Below, in pieces: positions 1 through 5,611 of a stretch of 20,945 nucleotides of DNA. Under the pieces are notes generated by a model that saw nothing but the letters and a program-made list of their open reading frames with translations, ran no database searches and had not been told where the DNA came from. Numbering within the stretch: position 1 is the stretch's first letter; each line of letters opens with the position of its first letter. The DNA lies in IMG/VR virus record IMGVR_UViG_3300036399_000683, positions 1-20,945 of that record. One strand, given 5' to 3'. Position numbers and translations under genes: made by a program. Source of the stretch: a virus.

Positions 1-36
1 CCCGCCGCTCTGGCCCTGATACCGGAGGAGGATTGA
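1..36 (+). CDS. 3' end of an upstream gene (partial)
   Basis: Reading frame 1 is open from the first base and ends at TGA 34-36, encoding the tail PAALALIPEED. The stop overlaps the next start codon (ATG 36-38) in a TGATG arrangement, the same coupling used throughout the window, which is the main reason to accept it as a real gene end. Only 11 residues are visible, so no function can be assigned. In T7 the gene just upstream of this region would belong to the replication set. Confidence 0.6.
   Translation, partial: PAALALIPEED
24..31 (+). promoter_or_regulatory. Shine-Dalgarno site for the RuvC-like gene
   Basis: GGAGGAGG lies 4 bases before ATG 36-38 and only 1 base before the in-frame TTG at 33. 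The spacing favours ATG 36 as the start. It is one of the few strong ribosome binding sites in the window. Confidence 0.75.
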
Positions 37-530
37 TGACAGGGATTCTTGCGATAGATCCAGGGCCGGCTCAGTCAGGGTTTGTCGTGATGAGGCGCGG
101 CATGATTACCGAGCATGGCGTTATTGATAGCAAGGACGTAAAGACCCTGCTTGCACGCTTTAGGCATACCCCTGTCCCAGGGCTTGACCCTAAATCATTG
201 CCCATAGTGGCAATCGAAATGATTTCCTGCTACGGGATGCCGGTAGGCAAAGAGGTGTTCGACACTTGCCTATGGATTGGAGAGTTCAGGGGGTACATGC
301 GCCCCCAGTCCGTCTTCCTTTGCTATCGCAAGGACATCAAGCTGCATCTATGCGGCACCACTAAAGCCAAGGATCCCAACGTCCGCCAGGCTTTGATCGA
401 CCGGCTGGGACCACCCGGCACCAAGAAGAACCCAGGCCCCACCTATGGCATTAAGAGCCATGTGTGGTCAGCTCTGGCCGTAGCGGTCTACGCCGCTGAT
501 CAACTAACCAAAGCCAATCACCCGACATGA
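36..530 (+). CDS. Phage RuvC-like Holliday junction resolvase
   Basis: This is a 164-aa RNase H-fold nuclease of the phage RuvC-like type, expected to resolve branched or concatemeric replication DNA in the cytoplasm. The N-terminus ILAIDPGPAQSGFVV carries the first catalytic Asp (D8). VAIEMISCYGMPVG carries the second acidic residue (E61). The C-terminal helix SHVWSALAVAVYAAD aligns with the last catalytic helix of RuvC. In that helix the two Asp of E. coli RuvC (D138 and D141) align with H142 and S145. His at the first position is known in Thermus RuvC, but the second acid is absent. The start at ATG 36 is set by the GGAGGAGG site. The gene ends in an ATGA overlap with the next one. T7 instead uses endonuclease I (gene 3) for this job, so this may be a functional replacement. 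The family call is firm; activity is inferred. Confidence 0.85.
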   Translation: MTGILAIDPGPAQSGFVVMRRGMITEHGVIDSKDVKTLLARFRHTPVPGLDPKSLPIVAIEMISCYGMPVGKEVFDTCLWIGEFRGYMRPQSVFLCYRKDIKLHLCGTTKAKDPNVRQALIDRLGPPGTKKNPGPTYGIKSHVWSALAVAVYAADQLTKANHPT

Positions 531-1792
531 CAGCAACAGAAGCACCAGCAACAGAGGCACTGGAAGCGCCAGCAGCGGCTGACGCCCTGGTCGTTGTGAC
601 ACCGACCACGGTCATCACCAAGTTTCAGGTGCTGGCCGGCACCATTGCGCAGGCCAAGCAAGAGGCCCCAAGTAAAAAGTTTAATTATGCAGACAAAAAG
701 GAAAACAAGGAATGCAGGTCCTATCTGGCCACTCTCCGTTCGTACAACGGAGACATTGACAGGGCCCACGATGAAGCCAAGGCCGATGTCCTAGAGGAAG
801 GAAGGCGACTTGACGCACTAAAGAACGCATTGAAGGGGCAGGTGGCGGCACTGATCCAGCCACACAAGGCCGCCCTGGATGAGATCGCCAGGAAGGAAGC
901 CGAGCGGGTGGCAAAGCACCAGGAGACAATCAACGTGATCAAGGATGCGGCGCGGTTGCCCTTCGGCTCCACGTCGCAACAGATTGCAGGGATCCAGGAG
1001 CACATCAAAGCCCTGGATCTGGCCGGCCTGGAGGAGTTTGAGATCGAGGCCAAGGCGGCGTGGGCTGACACCATGCAGGTACTGACGGCAGCGCACGCCA
1101 CGGCGCAGGAGACCGAGGAGAAGGAAGCCGAGCTGGCCCGGTTGCGCGAGGAGGCCAGGCTCCAAGCCGAGAAGGATGCCGCGGCCAAGGCGGCCAAGGA
1201 GGCCGAGGATGCCGCCGCCGAGGTGGCACGCAAAGCACAGGAGGCAGCCGATGCAGCGGCGCTGCAAGTGATTGAGGAAGCCGAGCGGAAGGTGGCGGCA
1301 GCCCAGGCTGAAGCGGCAGCGGCAACCCAAAGGGCACTGGATGCTGAGGCCGTTGCTGATGCGCTGCAGGGTGAGGCGCTGCTGGCGATCAAGCCGGCGG
1401 AGGTTCCCTGCACGCTGGGGGATGGGACGGTATTGCTTGACGAGGGTTCTGCCCGCATGGACTTTGGCATGGCCCGTTTAGGCGGCTTCCCTGCGCCCCC
1501 GCAACCCGCCCCAGCCCCGGCCGTCGAGATCAGCGATCAGGCCATCGCTGGCGTCCGTGCCGTGGTGCAGGGGTTGGCCCGGTCGTTGAGCACCGGCGAA
1601 GTTTTCATCCCCCCCGCAACCGACGCCGAGGCTGCGGCGCTTGTCGATGCCCAGATTGCCCTACGGCTCGAACTGGTGCAGGCCCTGTCCGGTCGGACCC
1701 GCGCCGAAGTAGCCGATGCCTTGATCGACGGCACCCTGCACCATGCCATCAAGGTCGACTGGGCCGCAATGGCGCCAGGGGGGCAGGGATGA
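527..1792 (+). CDS. Coiled-coil phage protein, function unknown
   Basis: This is a 421-aa protein. Residues about 30-130 form a charged, helical N-terminal domain beginning with a segment like NYADKKENKECRSYLATLR, a pattern I recall from uncharacterised phage proteins often found near recombination genes. Residues about 190-285 are a long Ala/Glu/Lys/Arg-rich coiled coil (for example AEKDAAAKAAKEAEDAA). After a Pro/Ala linker (PPQPAPAPA) a smaller helical domain closes the protein. It starts in an ATGA overlap with the resolvase and ends in an ATGA overlap with the first microprotein, so it is probably co-translated with both. A role as a scaffold or accessory factor in recombination is possible but only inferred from position. 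The long open frames on the opposite strand here are shadows caused by Ala/Glu codon bias. Confidence 0.8.
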   Translation: MTATEAPATEALEAPAAADALVVVTPTTVITKFQVLAGTIAQAKQEAPSKKFNYADKKENKECRSYLATLRSYNGDIDRAHDEAKADVLEEGRRLDALKNALKGQVAALIQPHKAALDEIARKEAERVAKHQETINVIKDAARLPFGSTSQQIAGIQEHIKALDLAGLEEFEIEAKAAWADTMQVLTAAHATAQETEEKEAELARLREEARLQAEKDAAAKAAKEAEDAAAEVARKAQEAADAAALQVIEEAERKVAAAQAEAAAATQRALDAEAVADALQGEALLAIKPAEVPCTLGDGTVLLDEGSARMDFGMARLGGFPAPPQPAPAPAVEISDQAIAGVRAVVQGLARSLSTGEVFIPPATDAEAAALVDAQIALRLELVQALSGRTRAEVADALIDGTLHHAIKVDWAAMAPGGQG

Positions 1793-1872
1793 CACAAGAC
1801 AACATCGCGGCCTTCTTCTTCTTCATTGGCATTACTGCCGCCATCGTCCACCACATTCTTTGGAGCATGTAA
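1789..1872 (+). CDS. Membrane microprotein 1 (27 aa)
   Basis: This is a 27-residue ORF starting in an ATGA overlap with the preceding gene and ending at TAA 1870-1872, directly abutting the next start. After a short polar N-terminus (MTQDN) the sequence is a single hydrophobic stretch, IAAFFFFIGITAAIVHHIL, long enough to span a membrane, ending in WSM. It is the first of four consecutive tiny hydrophobic ORFs linked by stop/start contacts. No family is recognised. A small phage membrane protein such as a holin accessory, a superinfection-exclusion peptide or a modulator of a host membrane protein is conceivable, but nothing in the sequence chooses between these. Reality is supported by the tight packing and by the shared single-span design of the neighbours, not by homology. 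Confidence 0.6.
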   Translation: MTQDNIAAFFFFIGITAAIVHHILWSM

Positions 1873-1947
1873 ATGATTTATCTCTTTGCTTACATCTTTG
1901 GCGTTTTTGTCTGCGGCTTTGTCTGCGGCTACCGGGTGAGGCTCTGA
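1873..1947 (+). CDS. Membrane microprotein 2 (24 aa)
   Basis: This 24-residue ORF has its ATG immediately after the TAA of microprotein 1, and it ends in a TGATG overlap with microprotein 3. The sequence begins MIYLFAYIFGVFVCGFVCG and ends with a basic tail, YRVRL, which by the positive-inside rule would place the C-terminus in the cytoplasm. The core contains an exact tandem repeat FVCG-FVCG encoded by a perfect 12-bp duplication. It has two Cys residues spaced like a CxxxC pair. No family is recognised. Confidence 0.55.
   Translation: MIYLFAYIFGVFVCGFVCGYRVRL
1906..1929 (+). repeat. Perfect 12-bp tandem duplication in microprotein 2
   Basis: TTTGTCTGCGGC occurs twice in direct succession, in frame, encoding FVCG twice. 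It looks like a slippage duplication that lengthened the hydrophobic core of microprotein 2 without breaking the frame. Confidence 0.9.
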
Positions 1948-2030
1948 TGAACGAAATACAGACACTCGTTTTGCTTTATTCCTTGTTTATGTTTTCCCTT
2001 GGCTTTATGGCTGGGAGGGGTACCCGATGA
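1947..2030 (+). CDS. Membrane microprotein 3 (27 aa)
   Basis: This 27-residue ORF starts in a TGATG overlap with microprotein 2 and ends in an ATGA overlap with microprotein 4. A short acidic N-terminus (MNEIQ) is followed by a hydrophobic span TLVLLYSLFMFSLGFMAG and a basic tail RGTR, again predicting a cytoplasmic C-terminus. Upstream ATG codons exist in the same frame, back to 1743, but using them would run through microproteins 1 and 2 and the end of the coiled-coil gene with an unlikely composition, so the overlapping start at 1947 is preferred. Function is unknown. Confidence 0.6.
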   Translation: MNEIQTLVLLYSLFMFSLGFMAGRGTR

Positions 2031-2098
2031 AGAAATTACTTTTCCTCGTCTGGAGCATGGTCATCCTGGCCTGGGCCTGCTGGCTGGTGGTGTCCTGA
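2027..2098 (+). CDS. Membrane microprotein 4 (23 aa)
   Basis: This 23-residue ORF starts in an ATGA overlap with microprotein 3 and ends in a TGATG overlap with the next gene. The N-terminus MKKLLFLVWSMVILAWACW resembles a signal anchor, with two lysines followed by a continuous hydrophobic run to the end (LVVS). This predicts N-in orientation, opposite to microproteins 2 and 3. There is no lipobox with a mature region, because the protein ends shortly after its single Cys. A Trp-rich hydrophobic peptide could be a tiny toxin or holin-like factor, but this is not demonstrated. Confidence 0.6.
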   Translation: MKKLLFLVWSMVILAWACWLVVS

Positions 2099-2568
2099 TG
2101 CAAACAACATCATGCCCGCATTGCGGCGGGGAGATCGAGGTAACCCTGCCGTCCAGGCGGTCACGCAAGCCGGCTGCTTTCTGGGAAATCACCATGGACG
2201 ATGCCGTGCCCTACCTGGGGGCCCACGGCGCCGACCTGCTGCCCATCCCTGCTGACATCTGCCTGTCGGTTCTCGAGTGGTGGAACGTGGCTCGCCGCAA
2301 CCGCCACGGCAGAAACGCCGCGTGGACACAGCAGGCATTCAAGCTGTCCTGCCGCAACTTGGGCAGGCTGCCTCACTGGCAACAGCGCCTACTGATTGAT
2401 GAAGCCGTTGCTGCCGGCTGGATGAAGCTCGACGTCTCCTATGTCGAGAAGGAAATTCAGCGACTGACGCGGGAGCAACAGCAACGGCAGCGGTCGCATG
2501 GCCCCCAGTCGTCACAGCTGCAAGCGGCGCTGAGCCTGGTCGAAGGGGGCCTTTATGGAGCGGATTGA
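2098..2568 (+). CDS. Half-zinc-ribbon protein, possibly replication/DNA-binding
   Basis: This is a 156-aa protein whose N-terminus TTSCPHCGGEIEVTLP has a CxxC knuckle (C6 and C9) like the first half of a zinc ribbon. No second CxxC pair is visible, so metal binding would need another partner or a dimer. A basic linker (SRRSRKP) leads to a helical region with WNVARRNRHGRNAAWTQQA and LPHWQQRLLIDEAVAAGW, a pattern I associate with DNA-binding or replication-accessory regions of phage proteins. The C-terminus is Gln/Arg-rich. The start at ATG 2098 is chosen because it sits in a TGATG overlap with microprotein 4 and places the CPHC motif at the N-terminus. A longer frame opens at 1999 but would overlap microproteins 3 and 4. 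Confidence 0.75.
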   Translation: MQTTSCPHCGGEIEVTLPSRRSRKPAAFWEITMDDAVPYLGAHGADLLPIPADICLSVLEWWNVARRNRHGRNAAWTQQAFKLSCRNLGRLPHWQQRLLIDEAVAAGWMKLDVSYVEKEIQRLTREQQQRQRSHGPQSSQLQAALSLVEGGLYGAD

Positions 2569-3127
2569 CTACGGGATCCAGATGGCCGGGCCCGACGCCC
2601 CCGCCGCTGCCCCGGCCCCCCTGCCCAAGGGGAATGTTGACCCCAAGTGGTTCTTCGTCTGCGCCGAGATGATCTGGAGCCATCTGCGGTCAAAGGATTC
2701 CGATCGCTGGACGTCAGCGGTTGGCGTGATATTCCTCCACTCCTTTCTTGAGGGGTTCCCCGAGGTCAGCACCAAGCAGTTGGTCTGGGCCACGAACCAG
2801 TGGATCCAGTCCACCGCCGGCCAGGAGTTCATCCGCTTCCCCGGTTGGCGAGAGCTGATGGCCCCGCTGTATCGATGCGACGAAAAGGGCCTGGCCGTCA
2901 GGGCCTGGGGGTTCCGCCCCGAGCTGCCCCCAGGACTGCAGCCAACAGCGGCACAGCTGGCGCTGATGCCAGCCAAATGGCACGCCCATGACCCGCAGGC
3001 CGTGATAGCCGCAGGGCCCGACGGTCTGCCGATGCTGGCGTCCACCGGCCCACGGCAGCCGCTGCCATTGCCCGGCGAAGAGCAGCGATTGCTTCCACCT
3101 TCACCTTCACCCGAGGAAACGCTGTGA
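2555..3127 (+). CDS. Hypothetical phage protein (190 aa)
   Basis: I do not recognise a family. The protein has a Pro/Ala-rich N-terminus to about residue 30. A compact Trp/Phe-rich helical domain follows at about residues 30-130, containing WFFVCAEMIWSHLRSKDSDR and FIRFPGWRELMAPLY. The tail is Pro-rich and probably disordered (PLPLPGEEQRLLPPSPSPE). It overlaps the previous gene by 14 bases and ends in a GTGA overlap with the next. Sitting between a putative DNA-binding protein and the exonuclease, a replication-accessory role is possible but unproven. Confidence 0.75.
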   Translation: MERIDYGIQMAGPDAPAAAPAPLPKGNVDPKWFFVCAEMIWSHLRSKDSDRWTSAVGVIFLHSFLEGFPEVSTKQLVWATNQWIQSTAGQEFIRFPGWRELMAPLYRCDEKGLAVRAWGFRPELPPGLQPTAAQLALMPAKWHAHDPQAVIAAGPDGLPMLASTGPRQPLPLPGEEQRLLPPSPSPEETL

Positions 3128-3336
3128 ACGCATACGGAATCACCGACGAAGAGCTTGATGAGCTAGAGGGGAAAATCGCCGACGACGCCTCGCTGATGCG
3201 GGAGCTAATCAGCCTGAGAGGGGGTTGCTCTTGCCACATAAACCCGCCATGCGGGGCGTGCTCTTCTCCGCTGACGAGGGATGAGGCCCTTGACCTTGGC
3301 ATCCTCTTACTGCCCCCCAGCAATGCAGACACCTGA
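3124..3336 (+). CDS. Small Cys-rich protein, possible zinc binder
   Basis: This is a 70-aa protein with a GTG start in a GTGA overlap with the previous gene, and GAGGAAA about 4 bases upstream serves as ribosome binding site. An acidic helical N-terminus (TDEELDELEGKIADD) is followed by GGCSCHINPPCGACSSPLT. Four Cys (C35, C37, C43, C46) and one His (H38) are clustered within 12 residues, arranged CxCH-x4-CxxC, which could bind one zinc or iron ion. No known family is recognised. It may be a small regulatory or adaptor protein. Confidence 0.7.
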   Translation: MNAYGITDEELDELEGKIADDASLMRELISLRGGCSCHINPPCGACSSPLTRDEALDLGILLLPPSNADT

Positions 3337-3502
3337 CCCCCCAGGCCGCCGGGAAACCATCGACCTGGTGAATGGCCCTGCCTACGGGTGGAAGGTCATC
3401 ACGGCCAAGGGGGGAGTCGTCACTATCCGGGTGTACGACCTGGAGCGCTGGCGCCGGTGTGGCCCGTATCAATGGCTGAACAAAAACCCACAACTGCTAT
3501 GA
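3323..3502 (+). CDS. Small hypothetical protein (59 aa)
   Basis: The ORF starts at ATG 3323, overlapping the previous gene by 14 bases, and ends in an ATGA overlap with the next gene. The sequence has an N-terminal Pro-rich stretch (MQTPDPPGRRE). A β-strand-rich core follows (GWKVITAKGGVVTIRVYDLE), then a basic/aromatic end (RWRRCGPYQWLNKNPQLL). The frame is open upstream to 3281, but that longer form would overlap the Cys-rich gene extensively. Function is unknown. Confidence 0.6.
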   Translation: MQTPDPPGRRETIDLVNGPAYGWKVITAKGGVVTIRVYDLERWRRCGPYQWLNKNPQLL

Positions 3503-3726
3503 GCGTCACATACAAACAGCTCTTGCACGCAAGGGTCGGTGATCGAGCCACGATAAGCACTGGCCAGGTCTTCACTGTCACAGAAGCGCCTAGCGATGGC
3601 CGCGTTATGTATCCAAGGATAGTGCTAAGTGATGGTGAAATTTATTACGGTGGCGTCAATGAACTTGACGAAACCATTGAACAACTAATTCCCGACCGCA
3701 CACCCAATGTCCCGCATCCTGATTGA
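3499..3726 (+). CDS. Small hypothetical protein (75 aa), β-rich
   Basis: It starts in an ATGA overlap at 3499 and ends 20 bases inside the exonuclease gene. The core VGDRATISTGQVFTVTEA and IVLSDGEIYYGGVNELDE alternate hydrophobic and polar residues, suggesting a small β-barrel or SH3-like fold. The DNA is more AT-rich than its neighbours, which may reflect a different origin. An upstream ATG at 3388 gives a longer frame, but the added residues are a shadow of the preceding gene. Function is unknown. Confidence 0.65.
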   Translation: MSVTYKQLLHARVGDRATISTGQVFTVTEAPSDGRVMYPRIVLSDGEIYYGGVNELDETIEQLIPDRTPNVPHPD

Positions 3727-4441
3727 CACCGAAGGCTTCTTGGTGCCTGCAGCAAAAGCCGGTGAATACGCTTACGAATGGGAGCCAGGCAACTGGCGCA
3801 TGGGCTGCCGCCACGATGAGGCGATGGCCTACTTCATGGACAAGCTGGCCGACATTCGAGCCTTTGATCCCAGCTTGCCGATAACCCTGTGCTTCAGCTC
3901 TGCCCGGTCATTCCGCTACGGCATCTGGTCGGAGTACAAAAGCAACCGGAAGTCTGAACAGAAGGTCCCCGGCTGGCCCGACCTGGTGGCAGCGGTTAAG
4001 CGGCTGGCCATCATCAGCGGCTGGGATTTTGTCACCCTGGAGAACGTGGAGGCCGACGATGCCCTGGGCATCCTGGCCGGCCCTGACGACTTCATGGCCA
4101 GCGTGGACAAGGATCTGTTGACGGTGCCAGGCAAGCACTTGCGGAATGGTGAGCTGGTCGTCCAGTCCAAGGTTGACGCGGACCTGGCCTTCTTCACTCA
4201 GGCGCTGGTTGGTGACCGGTCGGATCATTACCCCGGCTGCCCTGGTATCGGGGAGAAGAAGGCGGAGACCTCGCTGGCCGGGTTTGCCGAGGAACACTTG
4301 ATGTGGGGCGCTGTGGTCGTGGCCTATATGAAGGCCGGGCAGACGGTGGACCAGGCCCTAGCCCAGGCCCGGTGTGCCCGCATCCTGCGGCCCGGTGAAT
4401 ACGACTTTGAAACTCAGACCCCTCGCCTTTGGAATCCATGA
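3707..4441 (+). CDS. 5'-3' exonuclease, FEN family (T7 gp6-like)
   Basis: This is a 244-aa flap-endonuclease-type nuclease. It is expected to remove RNA primers and degrade host DNA during phage replication and recombination. Metal-binding acids are in the expected order: D7 in ILIDTEG, the VEADDALG motif (E115, D117, D118), SVDKDLL (D134, D136) and LVGDRSDHYPGCPGIGEKKA (D170, D173) with its helix-hairpin-helix-like PGIG turn. The segment SFRYGIWSEYKSNRK corresponds to the conserved arch-region Tyr/Lys/Arg motif of the family. The length is close to small phage members and somewhat shorter than T7 gp6. The usual GD at the N-terminal site is DTEG here. It starts inside the previous gene and ends in an ATGA overlap with the next, immediately before the structural genes as in T7. 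Confidence 0.9.
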   Translation: MSRILIDTEGFLVPAAKAGEYAYEWEPGNWRMGCRHDEAMAYFMDKLADIRAFDPSLPITLCFSSARSFRYGIWSEYKSNRKSEQKVPGWPDLVAAVKRLAIISGWDFVTLENVEADDALGILAGPDDFMASVDKDLLTVPGKHLRNGELVVQSKVDADLAFFTQALVGDRSDHYPGCPGIGEKKAETSLAGFAEEHLMWGAVVVAYMKAGQTVDQALAQARCARILRPGEYDFETQTPRLWNP

Positions 4442-4632
4442 ACCACGAATTTATGCAGATCACTAGCAGCGGTGGGTACATCGGTCGCATTGTTTGGTGC
4501 AACTCTGGGACAATCGCGGCTGGAGGGCCTGAAAAATGGGAATGGGGCCAAGTCTTGGTATTTCCAGTTACCTACTTGGGCGCCTGGGCTGGAGCAATCC
4601 CCATGGTGAGGATGATGATGAGACGGGCGTAG
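4438..4632 (+). CDS. Small hypothetical protein with hydrophobic C-terminus (64 aa)
   Basis: It starts at ATG 4438 in an ATGA overlap with the exonuclease. An N-terminal polar half (HEFMQITSSGGYIGRIVWC) is followed by a hydrophobic segment QVLVFPVTYLGAWAGAIPMV that could span a membrane, ending in a basic tail MRRA. No family is recognised. The 48 bases between this gene and the next (4633-4680) contain no clear signal. The gene could be a small membrane protein, or spurious, since coding evidence is limited to the overlap and the open frame. Confidence 0.5.
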   Translation: MNHEFMQITSSGGYIGRIVWCNSGTIAAGGPEKWEWGQVLVFPVTYLGAWAGAIPMVRMMMRRA

Positions 4633-4680
4633 ACAACAACCCCACCCCCTTAGACTCCCTGGGAACACTGCACCCCTGTA

Positions 4681-4857
4681 ATGCAGCCACTTGTCTCCCC
4701 AGGATTGCTGGTCCGTCTGGCGGAGAGCTTCCCTGCTGACATCGTTGGCATGGCCAACAAGTCTCCCGACCAGCGGGCCCAGATCATTGGGGAGCAGCGG
4801 GTGGTGGAGACCATCCGCCAGTGGGCCACCGAGCAAGACCCGTTGCTGGATCTCTGA
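4681..4857 (+). CDS. Small pre-portal hypothetical protein (58 aa)
   Basis: This is a 58-residue helical, acidic protein beginning MQPLVSPGLLVRLAESF and ending ATEQDPLLDL. The frame is closed upstream by TAG 4651-4653 and the first ATG is 4681, so the start is well defined even though no ribosome binding site is visible. It ends in a TGATG overlap with the next gene. It occupies the T7 gene 7 to 7.7 interval, between exonuclease and portal, but shows no recognisable similarity to those products. Confidence 0.65.
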   Translation: MQPLVSPGLLVRLAESFPADIVGMANKSPDQRAQIIGEQRVVETIRQWATEQDPLLDL

Positions 4858-5231
4858 TGTGCGGCGGTCGCAAGCCCAAGGCTCCCACCATCACCCAACC
4901 CGACTACGGCAAGTACAACCGGCTGGCTGACACTCAGCTCCAGTTGATGCAGGCGCAGCAGTCGTCCAAGGTGATGGCGGCCCAGCAGGGGATCAACACT
5001 GCAACCCTGCAGCAGCAGGCGGTGATGCAGCAGTTGCGCGATGCCCGCATGGAGCAGGCGCAGAACACTGCCGCAACTGCTGGCCGGCTGGCGGCATTGA
5101 TTGGGGCGCCGGTCCCCGAGCGCAGCGCCAAGGCGCCGGTCCTTGGCGACAGCCGCACCGGCATGACCCGGCCAACGGGCAGCCGCGGGCTGCGGATTGA
5201 TCGGCAGCAAACGTTATCCCTGGGGCAGTAG
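4857..5231 (+). CDS. Pre-portal Gln-rich protein A (T7 gp7.3 analogue by position)
   Basis: This is a 124-aa protein with a basic N-terminus (MCGGRKPKAP), a Gln/Ala-rich helical middle (LQLMQAQQSSKVMAAQQ) and a C-terminus ending in LRIDRQQTLSLGQ. It lies two genes before the portal. T7 gp7.3, a small tail or ejected virion protein in the same place, also has a basic N-terminus, an Ala/Gln-rich body and a C-terminal Ser-Leu-Ser type end. The assignment is by position and composition rather than sequence identity. The next gene has the same design, so the two may be diverged paralogues. The start at 4857 is in a TGATG overlap, and an upstream in-frame ATG at 4821 is less likely. Confidence 0.7.
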   Translation: MCGGRKPKAPTITQPDYGKYNRLADTQLQLMQAQQSSKVMAAQQGINTATLQQQAVMQQLRDARMEQAQNTAATAGRLAALIGAPVPERSAKAPVLGDSRTGMTRPTGSRGLRIDRQQTLSLGQ

Positions 5232-5233
5232 CC

Positions 5234-5611
5234 ATGTGTGCAGCACGCGATCTCGCAAAGGCGATGGGCGCCAAGTCAAAGCAGAAGATCGATCCCATGG
5301 CGCAGCAACAGGAAGAGGCGATGAAGAGCATCAACAAACAAAACCGGGAAATGGTCGATCAACTGCGGGCCCAGTCCGAAATGATCGCCAACGACACGGC
5401 AGCACGACAGCGCGAACTGGAGGCGGCCAGGGCCCCCGGCCAAACCCTCGTCAATGCCAACCCCTACACCGTGTCCCTGGGGCAAGGCACCGCTGGGGCA
5501 GGGCAGGAGCAGACCACGGCGGTTACTGCGCCCAAGAAGAAGCCGGGCCAGAGGCTCAGCCTGACCGCTGACATCAACCTTGCAGGCGTCGGCCTGAACC
5601 TGGGGGTCTAA
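5234..5611 (+). CDS. Pre-portal Gln-rich protein B (T7 gp7.3 analogue by position)
   Basis: This is a 125-aa protein starting MCAARDLAKAMGAKSKQK, with a helical Gln/Glu/Ala-rich middle (QQQEEAMKSINKQNREM) and a C-terminus KKKPGQRLSLTADINLAGV resembling the Lys-rich, Ser-Leu-Ser, Gly/Asn-ending tail of T7 gp7.3. It starts two bases after the previous stop and ends in a TAATG overlap with the portal gene. Of the two pre-portal proteins it is the better gp7.3 candidate because it abuts the portal gene. It is probably a virion-associated tail or connector component, by inference. Confidence 0.75.
   Translation: MCAARDLAKAMGAKSKQKIDPMAQQQEEAMKSINKQNREMVDQLRAQSEMIANDTAARQRELEAARAPGQTLVNANPYTVSLGQGTAGAGQEQTTAVTAPKKKPGQRLSLTADINLAGVGLNLGV

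Noticed and set aside
721-1470. 249-codon open frame on the opposite strand inside the coiled-coil gene
   Set aside because: It is Ser/Ala-rich with no domain-like pattern. It arises from the Ala/Glu-rich codons of the real gene and lies entirely within it.
4668-4686. Inverted repeat CTGCA/TGCAG around the start of the 58-aa gene
   Set aside because: It has only 5 bp with a 9-base loop, too weak to claim as a regulatory structure.
4536-4739. Alternative + strand ORF between the exonuclease and pre-portal genes
   Set aside because: It overlaps two better placed small ORFs (4438-4632 and 4681-4857), and its composition looks non-coding.
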